DNA of 51,022 bases, taken from the NCBI GenBank assembly GCA_913062575.1, contig CAJXVT010000012.1:1-51022 (forward strand). Direction: 5' to 3'. Made by a program: the position numbers and the translations under genes. Below, one piece after another: positions 24,885 to 33,678 of the stretch (position 1 is its first letter; the number at the start of each line of letters is the position of its first letter). The notes under the pieces were generated by a model. It saw nothing but the letters and a program-made list of their open reading frames with translations, searched no databases and was not told where the DNA came from. This DNA is from an uncultured Flavobacteriaceae bacterium (GTDB lineage: Bacteria; Bacteroidota; Bacteroidia; Flavobacteriales; Flavobacteriaceae).

Positions 24885-26150
24885 CTAATCTGAGGCTATT
24901 TCTTTCAAAGCTTTTACAAAAATATCCAATTCTTCAGTCGTTGTAAATACATTGGGTGTAATTCTACAACCACGTACCACTTTACCATTAATACCGACGG
25001 TGAAAATTTTATAATCGTCCATTAATTTTTTTGCTAAATCTGTAGGAACTATTCCTTCAATTCCAACATTGGCAATTCCACAGGCTTTATGAGATTCTAT
25101 AGGTGTATTTAAAATAACCTTTGGAAGATTCCGTACTTGTTTTGTCCAGTATTCTTGTAAGTATCTTAATCGAGCTTCTTTTCTAGCTCCACCCAACATA
25201 TTGTAGTAGTCAATGGCGTTTTCTATAGCTAAGTCATGATACACAGGATTTGTTCCTGTGTGGTTTAATCTTGTAATGTCTCCAGCTTCTCTTGTGTGCT
25301 CTGCGTAAATTGGCCACAAAGTATCAATATGTTTATCAGCAACATATAATAACCCTGTTCCTAAAGGAACCGATAACCATTTGTGCAGACTAGACCCGTA
25401 GTAATCGCATTCTAAATCGTTAATGTCAAATTCAAAATGACCAACACAATGCGCTCCGTCAACCATTACTTGCACACCTTTACCGTGTGCCATTTGACAA
25501 ATCTTTTTGATAGGTAAAATGTGCCCTGTTATATTTATCATATGACAGACCATTAACAGTTTTGTTTTTGGCGTGATAGCATTAGCGTAGAGGTTTACAA
25601 TTTCTTCATCTGATTTTGGGTGATTTGGGACAGAAACTATGTTGTTTACCACTCCAAACCGATTAGCAACTTGCTCAAACATCACTCTCATTGCTCCATA
25701 ATCTTGAGCAGCAAAAACAGCTTCATCTCCAGGTTTCCAATCCATTCCTTTAATCACCATATCTAAAGATTCTGTAGTATTTCTGGTAATAATTACATTT
25801 TTAGTAGGACTGTTAATTACTTTTGCTAATTTCTCAGACATGCGTTTTTTATCAGCTACTCGCTTCGTACGCATATAAAAAGAGCCTTCGTAATTTACCA
25901 TATCTATTAATTTATGTAAGGCATCTAAAGTTGGAGTAGGAATGATATTATAATAGCCACTTTCTAAATTGATATAGTCAGGTTTTAGTTTGTAATCTTG
26001 TCGAATTTTTAACCAAAAATTTTCATTACTAGCAAGTTTGTTGGCTGGTGTTTTTGCAGCTTCATCAGCATAAGAAGCCAACGCACTTCCATAAAATGGA
26101 GCGCTTAAAACTGCTAACGAGATGTTTTTAAGAAATTCACGTTTTTTCAT
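24885..26150 (-). CDS. Exported class V aminotransferase-like protein (isopenicillin-N-epimerase-like)
   Basis: PLP-dependent enzyme, 421 residues. PLP-binding signs: ITRNTTESLDMV (about 121-132), MVDGAHCVGHFEFD with Asp231/His234, and SLHKWLSVPLGTGLLY with the Schiff-base Lys257. This places it in the aminotransferase class V / isopenicillin N epimerase-like group, which includes cysteine desulfurase relatives. The N-terminus, MKKREFLKNISLAVLSAP followed by ASYADEAA, resembles a Tat-like export signal with Lys-Arg in place of Arg-Arg. Such a leader fits folded, cofactor-loaded export. Substrate unknown. Divergent from the DUF5995 gene; TATCTTTA near 26164-26171 is a near-match -7 box. Confidence 0.85.
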   Translation of the reverse strand: MKKREFLKNISLAVLSAPFYGSALASYADEAAKTPANKLASNENFWLKIRQDYKLKPDYINLESGYYNIIPTPTLDALHKLIDMVNYEGSFYMRTKRVADKKRMSEKLAKVINSPTKNVIITRNTTESLDMVIKGMDWKPGDEAVFAAQDYGAMRVMFEQVANRFGVVNNIVSVPNHPKSDEEIVNLYANAITPKTKLLMVCHMINITGHILPIKKICQMAHGKGVQVMVDGAHCVGHFEFDINDLECDYYGSSLHKWLSVPLGTGLLYVADKHIDTLWPIYAEHTREAGDITRLNHTGTNPVYHDLAIENAIDYYNMLGGARKEARLRYLQEYWTKQVRNLPKVILNTPIESHKACGIANVGIEGIVPTDLAKKLMDDYKIFTVGINGKVVRGCRITPNVFTTTEELDIFVKALKEIASD

Positions 26151-26242
26151 TTGGTTGGTTTTTGTTAAAGATACAGAAATCTTATTTATTGTATTGAAGG
26201 TCAGTTGTTAACTGGTTATTCGTTACAAGCACCACTTAAGGT

Positions 26243-27178
26243 ATGATTGCAGACAAGGGATTATTGTTCAGTGCTACCTTTAATTTTGACACTTTGAAAA
26301 GTGTTACTTATTCTCTTTCTAAAAAAAAACAGGTATTTATACTCCCTGTCAATTTAATAATTAGTTGTATTTTCTACACTCAAAAATTTACTCGTAGATA
26401 CATTTTTACGCAACCAAAATTAGCTGCTTTGAAACCAATTCGTACTATTGATGATGTCATTGAAATTTTAAAAGGCATTATAGAGCAATCGCAAAACAAT
26501 AATGATACATTAGGGTATTTTGCCGCTTTATACTTAAAAGTAACTCAAAGCGTAAAAGAAGGAATCACTAATAACCTCTTTGATGATGGCCCTAGAATGG
26601 AAAAACTAGATGTTATTTTTGCTTCTAGATATATTGATGCTTATACTGCCTTTCAGGATAACAAACCCGTAACAGAATCTTGGAAAAAAGCTTTTGATCT
26701 ATCAGAAAAGTATTGGCCAATTGTGCTACAACATTTACTTATTGGAATGAATGCACATATCAACTTAGATTTGGGAATTGCCGCTGCAGAAGTGATGAAA
26801 GGAAAGGATATTAATAACCTTAAAGGCGACTTTGATAAAATTAATGAAGTGCTTTCTAAATTGGTTCATGATGTTGAAAATGATTTGTCAGAGATTTGGC
26901 CAACGTTAAAAAAAATATTGAAATGGACAGGGAAAGTAGATGACTTCTTGGTAGATTTTAGTATGGAAATTGCTAGAGATGGTGCCTGGAAGTTTGCTGT
27001 TGAGGTTTCCAATTCACCAAAAGATAAAGTAACAGGAGTTATTGTATTAAGAGATCAACGTGTAGCAAAAACAGGGAATCTAATTACAAACCCAGGACGA
27101 AGTATAAACATCATTTTTGATATTATTAGATTAGGTGAAAAAGGATCGGTTTCTGATAAGATTGCTGACTTAAAATAA
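26243..27178 (+). CDS. DUF5995 family protein
   Basis: 311 residues from ATG 26243. From about residue 65 it follows the DUF5995 pattern: IRTIDDVIEILKGII, LGYFAALYLKVTQSVKEGI, DDGPRMEKLDVIFASRYIDAY, VTESWKKAFDL, IVLQHLLIGMNAHINLDLGIAAAEV. The many His and acidic residues in helices suggest a metal-binding or hydrolase-like core, but the function is unknown. The first ~62 residues have no visible relation to the family; a TTG at 26429 is an alternative start near the family boundary, and TAATTTTG at 26281 could be an internal -7 box. The stop lies next to the convergent thioredoxin-like gene (1-bp gap). Confidence 0.72.
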   Translation: MIADKGLLFSATFNFDTLKSVTYSLSKKKQVFILPVNLIISCIFYTQKFTRRYIFTQPKLAALKPIRTIDDVIEILKGIIEQSQNNNDTLGYFAALYLKVTQSVKEGITNNLFDDGPRMEKLDVIFASRYIDAYTAFQDNKPVTESWKKAFDLSEKYWPIVLQHLLIGMNAHINLDLGIAAAEVMKGKDINNLKGDFDKINEVLSKLVHDVENDLSEIWPTLKKILKWTGKVDDFLVDFSMEIARDGAWKFAVEVSNSPKDKVTGVIVLRDQRVAKTGNLITNPGRSINIIFDIIRLGEKGSVSDKIADLK

Positions 27179-27179
27179 A

Positions 27180-28586
27180 TTAATCAGTTAGTAGTTCGTT
27201 AAAATACCCTCTAATTATATCACTGTCAGGACCAGGAGCTCTATCTTTAATGAGTTGTCCATTTTGGTTGAAAATTAAATATCTGGGGAAACTATTTAGT
27301 TCTAGATACTTATAAAATTTAACTTTTAAATAATTTACACTAAGATAACTATTTGTTAGTTTTTCTTTTGCTTCTGCTTTTTTCCATTTGCTAGAGTCTT
27401 TGTCTCCAGAAATAAAAATATACACGATATCTTTTTCGTTATATTCTTTTTTTAAGGCTTTGTATGATGGGAAAGCTTGTCTACAAGGAGCACACCAACT
27501 AGCCCAAAAATCTATATAAATTATTTTCCCTTTATTTTTATCAATTACTTCTTTTAGTGTGGTATGATTGTTTTTTGAATCTACTAATAAAACATCTTCT
27601 GTTGTCTTATAAATTGATTTTAAAAATTCAGAATCATCTTTAATGGGGGGCTGTCTGTTTTTTTGAGAAACTGAAGATTGATATTTGGCATATCTATTTT
27701 TATAGGTTGCACTGGGAAACAATGTTTTAATACTTGTTAAATACTTTAAAAGAAGATGTCTCTTATTGTCTATGGAAAAATTATTGCTCGTAAAAACAAA
27801 ATCAAAACCTTCTAGGGTGTTTCTAGCCATTCCATTTCCTAATGAAATAATCTTTTTCTTCAAATTACTAAAAACATATTGCCTTAAATATAATTCGTAT
27901 CCTTCTACGTGTAAGTCGCCTTTTTTTAAAAGGTTGAGTTTAAATACCCCGGTCTTTAATTCTTTTTTGTAGGTTATAAGTTTTTTGTAGTACGTATATT
28001 CAGCATTTGAAAGAAGATGGTTTCTAGACAAGGAATCTAAAGAAATCAGTATTTTATTATAGGCCTTAATAGCTTCTTTTTTTGCGTTTTTTTTAGCTGT
28101 TTTATTACTAAGGAATCGAGAAATGAAGATTCTTTTATCACTAGCTTTAAATTTATTTATAGCAATTAATACATCTTCGTCGTGTTTTTTAAACTGCCTA
28201 TTTGTTACTTTTAAATTAGGTCTCCCATTAACATATTCAATAGTAGCATTATCACCTCTTCTTAGGATGTACATTTGTGATTTACCAGGGTTGTATCTTA
28301 ACTTTAAGTATATGGTATCTTGGTCAAAAACTTTAGATAACACCTTCTTTGTAGGATTAAACTTCAAAGGGTGGCGTTTATAATTTCCTTTTAATTTATA
28401 AGTTATAGTGGGGCTTTTGTCAATTCTATAGGAATTTGGACCTGTAGCAGTTTTGTGTTTAATTTCAGGGATATTTTTAATATTCAGACGAATTTTACTG
28501 GCACTAACAGATTGACTTTTTACCTCATTATTAAGAGGAGAGAATAATAGAAATAGCGTAAAAATGAATAAAATAGTAGTTTTCAT
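27180..28586 (-). CDS. TlpA-like thioredoxin-domain protein, exported
   Basis: 468 residues from ATG 28586 (MKTTILFIFTLFLLFSPL); a TTG 15 bases upstream is rejected. A signal peptide is followed by about 300 residues of unassigned sequence rich in Lys, then a thioredoxin domain at about 335-468. It contains IIYIDFWASWCAPCRQAFP, so the CxxC (Cys-Ala-Pro-Cys, residues ~366-369) is intact, and cis-Pro motif SFPRYLIFNQNG. This is the TlpA/ResA/AhpC-TSA layout with a large N-terminal extension, common in Bacteroidota, for periplasmic thiol reduction. The N-terminal part is not recognised. Convergent with the DUF5995 gene. Confidence 0.85.
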   Translation of the reverse strand: MKTTILFIFTLFLLFSPLNNEVKSQSVSASKIRLNIKNIPEIKHKTATGPNSYRIDKSPTITYKLKGNYKRHPLKFNPTKKVLSKVFDQDTIYLKLRYNPGKSQMYILRRGDNATIEYVNGRPNLKVTNRQFKKHDEDVLIAINKFKASDKRIFISRFLSNKTAKKNAKKEAIKAYNKILISLDSLSRNHLLSNAEYTYYKKLITYKKELKTGVFKLNLLKKGDLHVEGYELYLRQYVFSNLKKKIISLGNGMARNTLEGFDFVFTSNNFSIDNKRHLLLKYLTSIKTLFPSATYKNRYAKYQSSVSQKNRQPPIKDDSEFLKSIYKTTEDVLLVDSKNNHTTLKEVIDKNKGKIIYIDFWASWCAPCRQAFPSYKALKKEYNEKDIVYIFISGDKDSSKWKKAEAKEKLTNSYLSVNYLKVKFYKYLELNSFPRYLIFNQNGQLIKDRAPGPDSDIIRGYFNELLTD

Positions 28587-28707
28587 ATAGCAGTTTTTCA
28601 ATAGTTTACAACAATAATTGAACCAATTTTAAAACAGTTATAATGCAGTATGTATTGTTTAAAAGTGAGTGTTTATGTTAGATGTGCTAATAGTTAGAAT
28701 TTCTAAT

Positions 28708-29088
28708 TTACCAACTAGCAGTCGGAGAAAACAACAAATCTGTTGGAGTATCAACATCATATAAATATTGATAACCTCTAGATTCTTTTTGGCAAAAAGG
28801 TTCCATAAGCTTAATCATGTTGACAAAGCTTTCTAAGGTCAGTACACAAAAAAAAGTTTCATTGTCCTTGGTAAGGATGCCTTCATCAGATGTAAATAAA
28901 CCAAAAATTAAATTACAATTTCTTGGTGTTATAAAATCCACTTCAGATAAATCTAGTTTTTTCTTTTTATCAATAATTACATCCTTAATTAGGTCTCTAA
29001 ACTTAATTGCTTCGGCCATGTCAAAGTTGTATAGTCTAACAACATTTTCGTCAAGTTCATTTACGTTTTCTATATAATCTAATTCCAT
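28708..29088 (-). CDS. Conserved-looking 126-residue protein downstream of polA
   Basis: Unrecognised. Start set at ATG 29088 (MELDYIENVNELDENVV), 11 bases after the polA stop; an earlier in-frame ATG at 29118 would overlap polA. Sequence features: short hydrophobic strands and acidic/Lys helices (FRDLIKDVIIDKKKKLDLSE, FITPRNCNLIFGLF), a C-terminal stretch ending LLFSPTASW, no signal peptide, no Cys pair. The pattern recalls a small alpha/beta fold, STAS-like in places, but that is a weak impression. Co-transcription with polA is likely from the spacing. Confidence 0.55.
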   Translation of the reverse strand: MELDYIENVNELDENVVRLYNFDMAEAIKFRDLIKDVIIDKKKKLDLSEVDFITPRNCNLIFGLFTSDEGILTKDNETFFCVLTLESFVNMIKLMEPFCQKESRGYQYLYDVDTPTDLLFSPTASW

Positions 29089-29099
29089 CTTTTTGGGTA

Positions 29100-31955
29100 T
29101 TAATGAGCTTCTAACCAATTTTGTCCAATTCCCATTTCTACATCTAATGGGACTGCCATTTTATAAGCATTTTCCATTTCTTCTTTGATAATAGGTTTGA
29201 TAATTTCCAATTCCTCTTTATGTGCATCAAAAACCAATTCATCATGTACTTGTAGTAACATTTTAGACTTGAATTGTTCTTTTTCGAAACGTTTGTGAAT
29301 GTTAATCATCGCTAATTTAATAATGTCTGCAGCAGACCCTTGTATCGGGGCATTTACAGCATTTCGCTCTGCAGCTCCACGAACAATTGCATTCTGAGAA
29401 TTGATGTCTTTTAAATACCTGCGTCTGTTTAAAACCGTTTCTACATATCCGTTCTCTCTTGCAAAATCTACTTGTTCTGCCATGTAGTTTCGTAATTTTG
29501 GGTAGGTTTCATAATAGGTGTCAATCAGCGCTTTTGCTTCTTTTCTACTTAAATCTGTTTGATTGCTCAACCCAAAAGCAGAAACTCCATATACAATTCC
29601 GAAGTTCACCGTTTTGGCATTGCTACGTTGTTCTCTAGTAACTTCTTCTAACGGCACATTAAATACTTTTGCAGCTGTAGAAGCATGAATGTCTTCGCCA
29701 TTTTTAAAGGCTTCAATCATGGTTTCTTCTTCACTCAATGAGGCAATAATTCGCAATTCAATCTGACTGTAATCCGCAGCTAATAATACATGGTTTTCAT
29801 CGCGTGGAATAAATGCTTTACGCACTTGTTTACCGCGCTCTGTTCTAATCGGAATGTTTTGTAAATTGGGGTTGTTAGAACTCAATCTACCTGTTGCCGC
29901 AACTGCTTGTGCGTATACTGTATGAACTCTTCCTGTTTTTGGATTTACTTCATTTGGTAATGCATCAACATAAGTACTTTGTAATTTTTTATACTGACGA
30001 TATTCTTGAATATCTCTAATAATTTGATGCTCTTTTGCCAAGTTGCTCAAAATATCTTCAGAGGTTGCATATTGACCTGTTTTTGTCTTTTTAGGTTTCT
30101 CTACCAATTTCATGTTTTCAAACAAAACAACTCCTAACTGTTTGGGTGATGCTAGATTAAATTCCTCTCCAGCTTGTTCAAAGACACTTTTTTCTAAACG
30201 ATTGATATCATCTGCTAAATCAATCGACAATCCTTTTAGGAATTCGGTATTTAAGTTGATACCTTCAATTTCCATGGCTGTTAAAACAGAAACCAACGGC
30301 GTTTCAATATCGTTAAATAGTTTGGTAACATTTCCGCTTTCTAATTCTTTGGTAAAATGTTCTTTTAGTTGTAATGTAATATCTGCATCTTCAACTGCAT
30401 ATTCTGTTTGTTTAGAAAGTTCAACATCTCGCATTGACAATTGATTCTTTCCTTTTTTACCAATCAATTCAGTAATAGAAACAGGTTGGTAATTTAAATA
30501 GGTTTCAGAAAGGACGTCCATTCCGTGACGCATATCTGGATTGATCAAATAATGCGCAATCATGGTGTCAAACAACTTCCCTTTTACAGGCATATTATAA
30601 TTAGATAATACTTTGATATCATATTTTAAATTGTGTCCAATTTTCTCGATGTTTTCATTCTCAAAAAACGATCTAAACTCTTCTAGAATAGTTGCTGTTT
30701 CTGCTTGGTCTTCTGGTAAAGAAACATAATAGCCTTTTCCTGTTTCCCAAGAAAAAGAAACTCCAATCAACGCAACTTCCAGCGCTTTTAAGCCTGTAGT
30801 TTCTGTATCAAAACAGACAGACGTTTGTTGAGATAATTTGTTTACTAAAATTTTTCTTGATAAAGGTGTGTTTGCTAATTGATAGAAATGATTTTTCTTG
30901 GCAATAGTTTTCATTCCGCTTTCTGATTCCTCTTCAGAAATAGCTCCAGTCCCAGGAGCAGCAAATAAATCAAATTGACCGTTATCAGGAATTTTGGCAC
31001 TTTGCGAAGTTGAGGTGTTTTTTGTGTTCTCTGTAGTAGTTGTTGCTTCTGTTTGCTTTTCTCCAACGCTAGAATTTGCGTAGGTTTTAATCAGGTTGTC
31101 TGTAAGTCGTCTAAACTCTAGTTCACCAAAAATTTCTTTTATTTTTTCTAAATCTGGCCCGCAAAACTCAAAGTCTTCTTCATGAAATTCGACAGGAACA
31201 TCTAGCATGATTGTAGCCAATTCTTTAGAAAGAATTCCAAGTTCTTTGCTAGCTTCAACTTTCTCTTTCATCTTCCCTTTCAAGTCGGCAGTATTGGCTA
31301 ATAGATTTTCCATAGAACCGTACTGGGCTAAAAACTTTTTAGCTGTTTTCTCTCCTACTCCAGGTAAACCAGGAATATTGTCTACAGAATCTCCCATCAT
31401 TCCTAAAAAGTCAATGACTTGTAAAGGGTCTTGTACTCCAAATTTTTCTTGTACTTCGGGAATTCCCCACGTTTCATATCCACCACCAAATCGAGGACGG
31501 TACATGAAAATGTTTTCAGAAACTAATTGTGCAAAATCCTTATCTGGAGTTACCATAAAAGTAGTATAACCTTCTTTTTCTGCCTTTTTTGCTAGTGTTC
31601 CGATGATGTCATCAGCTTCATAACCTGTTTTAATAACTGCAGGGATATTCATTGCTTTTAAAATCTCTTCGATATATGGAACAGCTATTTTAATCGCTTC
31701 TGGAGTTTCTTGTCTGTTGGCTTTATATTCTGGAAAAGCTTCTTTTCTGGCAACAGAACCGCCACGATCAAAACACACCGCAATATGGTCTGGTTTCTCT
31801 CTTTTTATAACATCTAATAGAGAATTTGTAAACCCTAAAATGGCAGATACATCCATGCCCTTAGAATTAATTCTCGGATTCTTTATAAATGCGTAATATC
31901 CTCTAAAAATTAATGCAAAAGCATCGAGTAGAAATAGTCTTTTTTTATCAGCCAT
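29100..31955 (-). CDS. polA: DNA polymerase I
   Basis: 951 residues with all three domains. The 5'-3' exonuclease (about 1-300) has LLDAFALIFRGYYAF, the metal-site TGYEADDIIGTLA and LPGVGEKTA helix-hairpin-helix. The 3'-5' proofreading domain is intact: VCFDTETTGL near residue 383-392 and AVEDADITLQL. The polymerase domain has LLAADYSQIELRI (motif A, near 723), RSNAKTVNFGIVYG (motif B) and QVHDELVFDA (motif C, near 905). A linker of Thr/Ser/Gly residues lies around 300-350. Alone or with the 126-residue gene downstream. Clear call, used for gap repair and Okazaki processing. Confidence 0.98.
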   Translation of the reverse strand: MADKKRLFLLDAFALIFRGYYAFIKNPRINSKGMDVSAILGFTNSLLDVIKREKPDHIAVCFDRGGSVARKEAFPEYKANRQETPEAIKIAVPYIEEILKAMNIPAVIKTGYEADDIIGTLAKKAEKEGYTTFMVTPDKDFAQLVSENIFMYRPRFGGGYETWGIPEVQEKFGVQDPLQVIDFLGMMGDSVDNIPGLPGVGEKTAKKFLAQYGSMENLLANTADLKGKMKEKVEASKELGILSKELATIMLDVPVEFHEEDFEFCGPDLEKIKEIFGELEFRRLTDNLIKTYANSSVGEKQTEATTTTENTKNTSTSQSAKIPDNGQFDLFAAPGTGAISEEESESGMKTIAKKNHFYQLANTPLSRKILVNKLSQQTSVCFDTETTGLKALEVALIGVSFSWETGKGYYVSLPEDQAETATILEEFRSFFENENIEKIGHNLKYDIKVLSNYNMPVKGKLFDTMIAHYLINPDMRHGMDVLSETYLNYQPVSITELIGKKGKNQLSMRDVELSKQTEYAVEDADITLQLKEHFTKELESGNVTKLFNDIETPLVSVLTAMEIEGINLNTEFLKGLSIDLADDINRLEKSVFEQAGEEFNLASPKQLGVVLFENMKLVEKPKKTKTGQYATSEDILSNLAKEHQIIRDIQEYRQYKKLQSTYVDALPNEVNPKTGRVHTVYAQAVAATGRLSSNNPNLQNIPIRTERGKQVRKAFIPRDENHVLLAADYSQIELRIIASLSEEETMIEAFKNGEDIHASTAAKVFNVPLEEVTREQRSNAKTVNFGIVYGVSAFGLSNQTDLSRKEAKALIDTYYETYPKLRNYMAEQVDFARENGYVETVLNRRRYLKDINSQNAIVRGAAERNAVNAPIQGSAADIIKLAMINIHKRFEKEQFKSKMLLQVHDELVFDAHKEELEIIKPIIKEEMENAYKMAVPLDVEMGIGQNWLEAH

Positions 31956-32029
31956 AAGAAATTTTTGCTAGTAAATGCTAAGCTACAAAACTTTAACAGC
32001 ATGTTAAAACAGTTTCTTTATTTATACTA

Positions 32030-32037
32030 TATATTTG
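32030..32037 (+). promoter_or_regulatory. Possible -7 element for the metallophosphoesterase gene
   Basis: TATATTTG, an exact TAnnTTTG, 24 bases before the ATG at 32062. The -33 region is not a clear match. Leader would be about 20 bases. Confidence 0.4.
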
Positions 32038-32061
32038 ATAAATTTTTTAAAAATCTGATCT

Positions 32062-33285
32062 ATGCCACGTTGGTTAATTCCTTTATTAATTGCATCTGTA
32101 ATTCTTTTTGTAGTTGAGTTTTATTCGTTTCAGACGATTAAAATGTTGACGAAAAATAAAGCCATTAAGTGGGTTTGGGTATTGATTGGAGTAGTAATCT
32201 ATGTCAACTTATTTTATGTGCTGTTTACTACGCCAAGAAGCGCAGGGCAAACTAAAGAATTTCAATGGGCAGTAGGTTTATTATTGACTACTTTGATTCC
32301 TAAAGCTTTTATTTTAGTGACGATGTTTGGAGAAGATGTAGTGCGAATATTCCAAAAAATTATTTCTTATGTATCAGCAGGAGAAACACAGCCATTTCCA
32401 GGAAGAAGAAAATTTGTTTCTCAATTAGCTTTAGGTTTGGCTGCACTCCCTTTTGCAGGGTTTTTATATGGAATCATCAAAGGAAAACATAATTACAAAG
32501 TGTTAAAATATCAATTATCATTTAAAGATTTACCTGATGCTTTTGACGGATTTACCATTACACAGATTTCTGACATCCATTCTGGAAGTTTTACCAATAA
32601 AGAGAAGATTGAGTATGGTGTAAACATGATTAACGAACAGCAATCAGATATGATTTTGTTTACAGGTGATATTGTAAATAATAAAGCAGACGAAATGGAT
32701 AATTGGATTGATGTTTTTGGAAAGTTAAAAGCTCCTCAAGGAAAATATTCAATTTTAGGAAACCATGATTATGGCGATTATGTAGATTGGGACTCTGATG
32801 AAGAAAAAAAGAAAAATTTTCAGGCGGTAAAAGATGTGCATCCAAAGATCGGTTTTGAACTGTTGTGTAATGAACACCGTTATATAGAAAAAGACGGACA
32901 AAAAATAGCCTTAGTTGGAGTAGAGAATTGGGGAAAAGGATTTAAGAAAGATGGAGATTTACCGAAAGCTGCTTCTGGCATAAAAAAGGAAGATTTTAAA
33001 ATCTTAATGACACATGACCCAAGTCATTGGGATGCTCAAGTAAAAGAGAATGATTTTAATTATCACTTAACATTAAGTGGCCATACACATGGTTTACAAA
33101 TGGGAATTGAAATCCCAGGATTCTTTCGTTGGAGTCCTTCTCAATATGTGTACAAGCAATGGGCGGGATTGTATGAGGAAGCAGGTAGATTTATAAATGT
33201 AAACAGAGGATTTGGCTATCATGCCTTTCCTGGAAGAGTCGGGATTTGGCCAGAAGTAACCGTTATAGAATTGAAAAAAGTCTGA
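32062..33285 (+). CDS. Membrane-anchored metallophosphoesterase
   Basis: 407 residues. Four hydrophobic helices at the N-terminus (about 4-20, 33-52, 68-87 and 112-135) anchor a calcineurin-like domain from ~155 on. The binuclear metal motifs are complete: ITQISDIHSGSF (DxH), LFTGDIVNNKADEMD (GDxxN-type), LGNHDYGDY (GNHD), LMTHDPSHW (H) and LSGHTHGLQMG (GHxH). This is the YkuE/LpxH-like metallophosphoesterase family fused to a membrane anchor; substrate could be a phospholipid or lipid-linked phosphate. The catalytic domain appears complete. Single gene. Confidence 0.9.
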   Translation: MPRWLIPLLIASVILFVVEFYSFQTIKMLTKNKAIKWVWVLIGVVIYVNLFYVLFTTPRSAGQTKEFQWAVGLLLTTLIPKAFILVTMFGEDVVRIFQKIISYVSAGETQPFPGRRKFVSQLALGLAALPFAGFLYGIIKGKHNYKVLKYQLSFKDLPDAFDGFTITQISDIHSGSFTNKEKIEYGVNMINEQQSDMILFTGDIVNNKADEMDNWIDVFGKLKAPQGKYSILGNHDYGDYVDWDSDEEKKKNFQAVKDVHPKIGFELLCNEHRYIEKDGQKIALVGVENWGKGFKKDGDLPKAASGIKKEDFKILMTHDPSHWDAQVKENDFNYHLTLSGHTHGLQMGIEIPGFFRWSPSQYVYKQWAGLYEEAGRFINVNRGFGYHAFPGRVGIWPEVTVIELKKV

Positions 33286-33311
33286 TAATCAGTCGGTTTA
33301 TTTAGAATTAG

Positions 33312-33319
33312 TATATTTG
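33312..33319 (+). promoter_or_regulatory. Possible -7 element for the thioredoxin-fold gene
   Basis: TATATTTG, an exact TAnnTTTG, starting 61 bases before the ATG at 33373; no clear -33. Transcription would start near 33325. Confidence 0.4.
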
Positions 33320-33372
33320 TAGTTAGGCAAGCCAACTGTTTGCCCGTTTTTTCCCCTAAAAAACTTTATGTT

Positions 33373-33666
33373 ATGACAAAATTTGGAGAGTTAATTAATG
33401 TAGAAAAACCAGTGTTGATAGATTTCTATTTCGACTGGTCTGATGATGAAAACAACCTTGATACCTTGAAGGATGTTGCGGCTGCATTAGGTGATAAAGC
33501 AAAGGTAATTAAGATTGATATTAAAAAGAACGAAATCTTAGCAGAGACATTGCGTGTAAAAGGAAATCCAACTTTTATGATCTATAAAAATGGAGAAATG
33601 AAGTGGCGTCAAACTGGAGAGCAAGATGCCAATACTTTAATTGGCTTGGTACAGCAATACGTTTAG
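33373..33666 (+). CDS. Thioredoxin-fold protein lacking the CxxC active site
   Basis: 97 residues from ATG 33373 (MTKFGELINVEKPVLIDFYF). It has the thioredoxin order: a beta strand VLIDFYFDW, a helix, VIKIDIKK, then GNPTFMIYKNGEM, which holds the cis-Pro site. At the WCxxC position the sequence is W22-S-D-D-E26, so both redox cysteines are missing and no Cys occurs in the protein. A redox function is therefore unlikely; a chaperone, bait or binding role is possible. A 33-base longer frame (ATG at 33340) is rejected because MTKFGEL is the family-like start. Convergent with the deacetylase gene. Confidence 0.82.
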   Translation: MTKFGELINVEKPVLIDFYFDWSDDENNLDTLKDVAAALGDKAKVIKIDIKKNEILAETLRVKGNPTFMIYKNGEMKWRQTGEQDANTLIGLVQQYV

Positions 33667-33678
33667 TTTTGTCTAAGC

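Noticed and set aside
28587..28601. TTG start 15 bases upstream of the TlpA-like gene
   Set aside because: The ATG at 28586 begins a clean signal peptide (MKTTILFIF).
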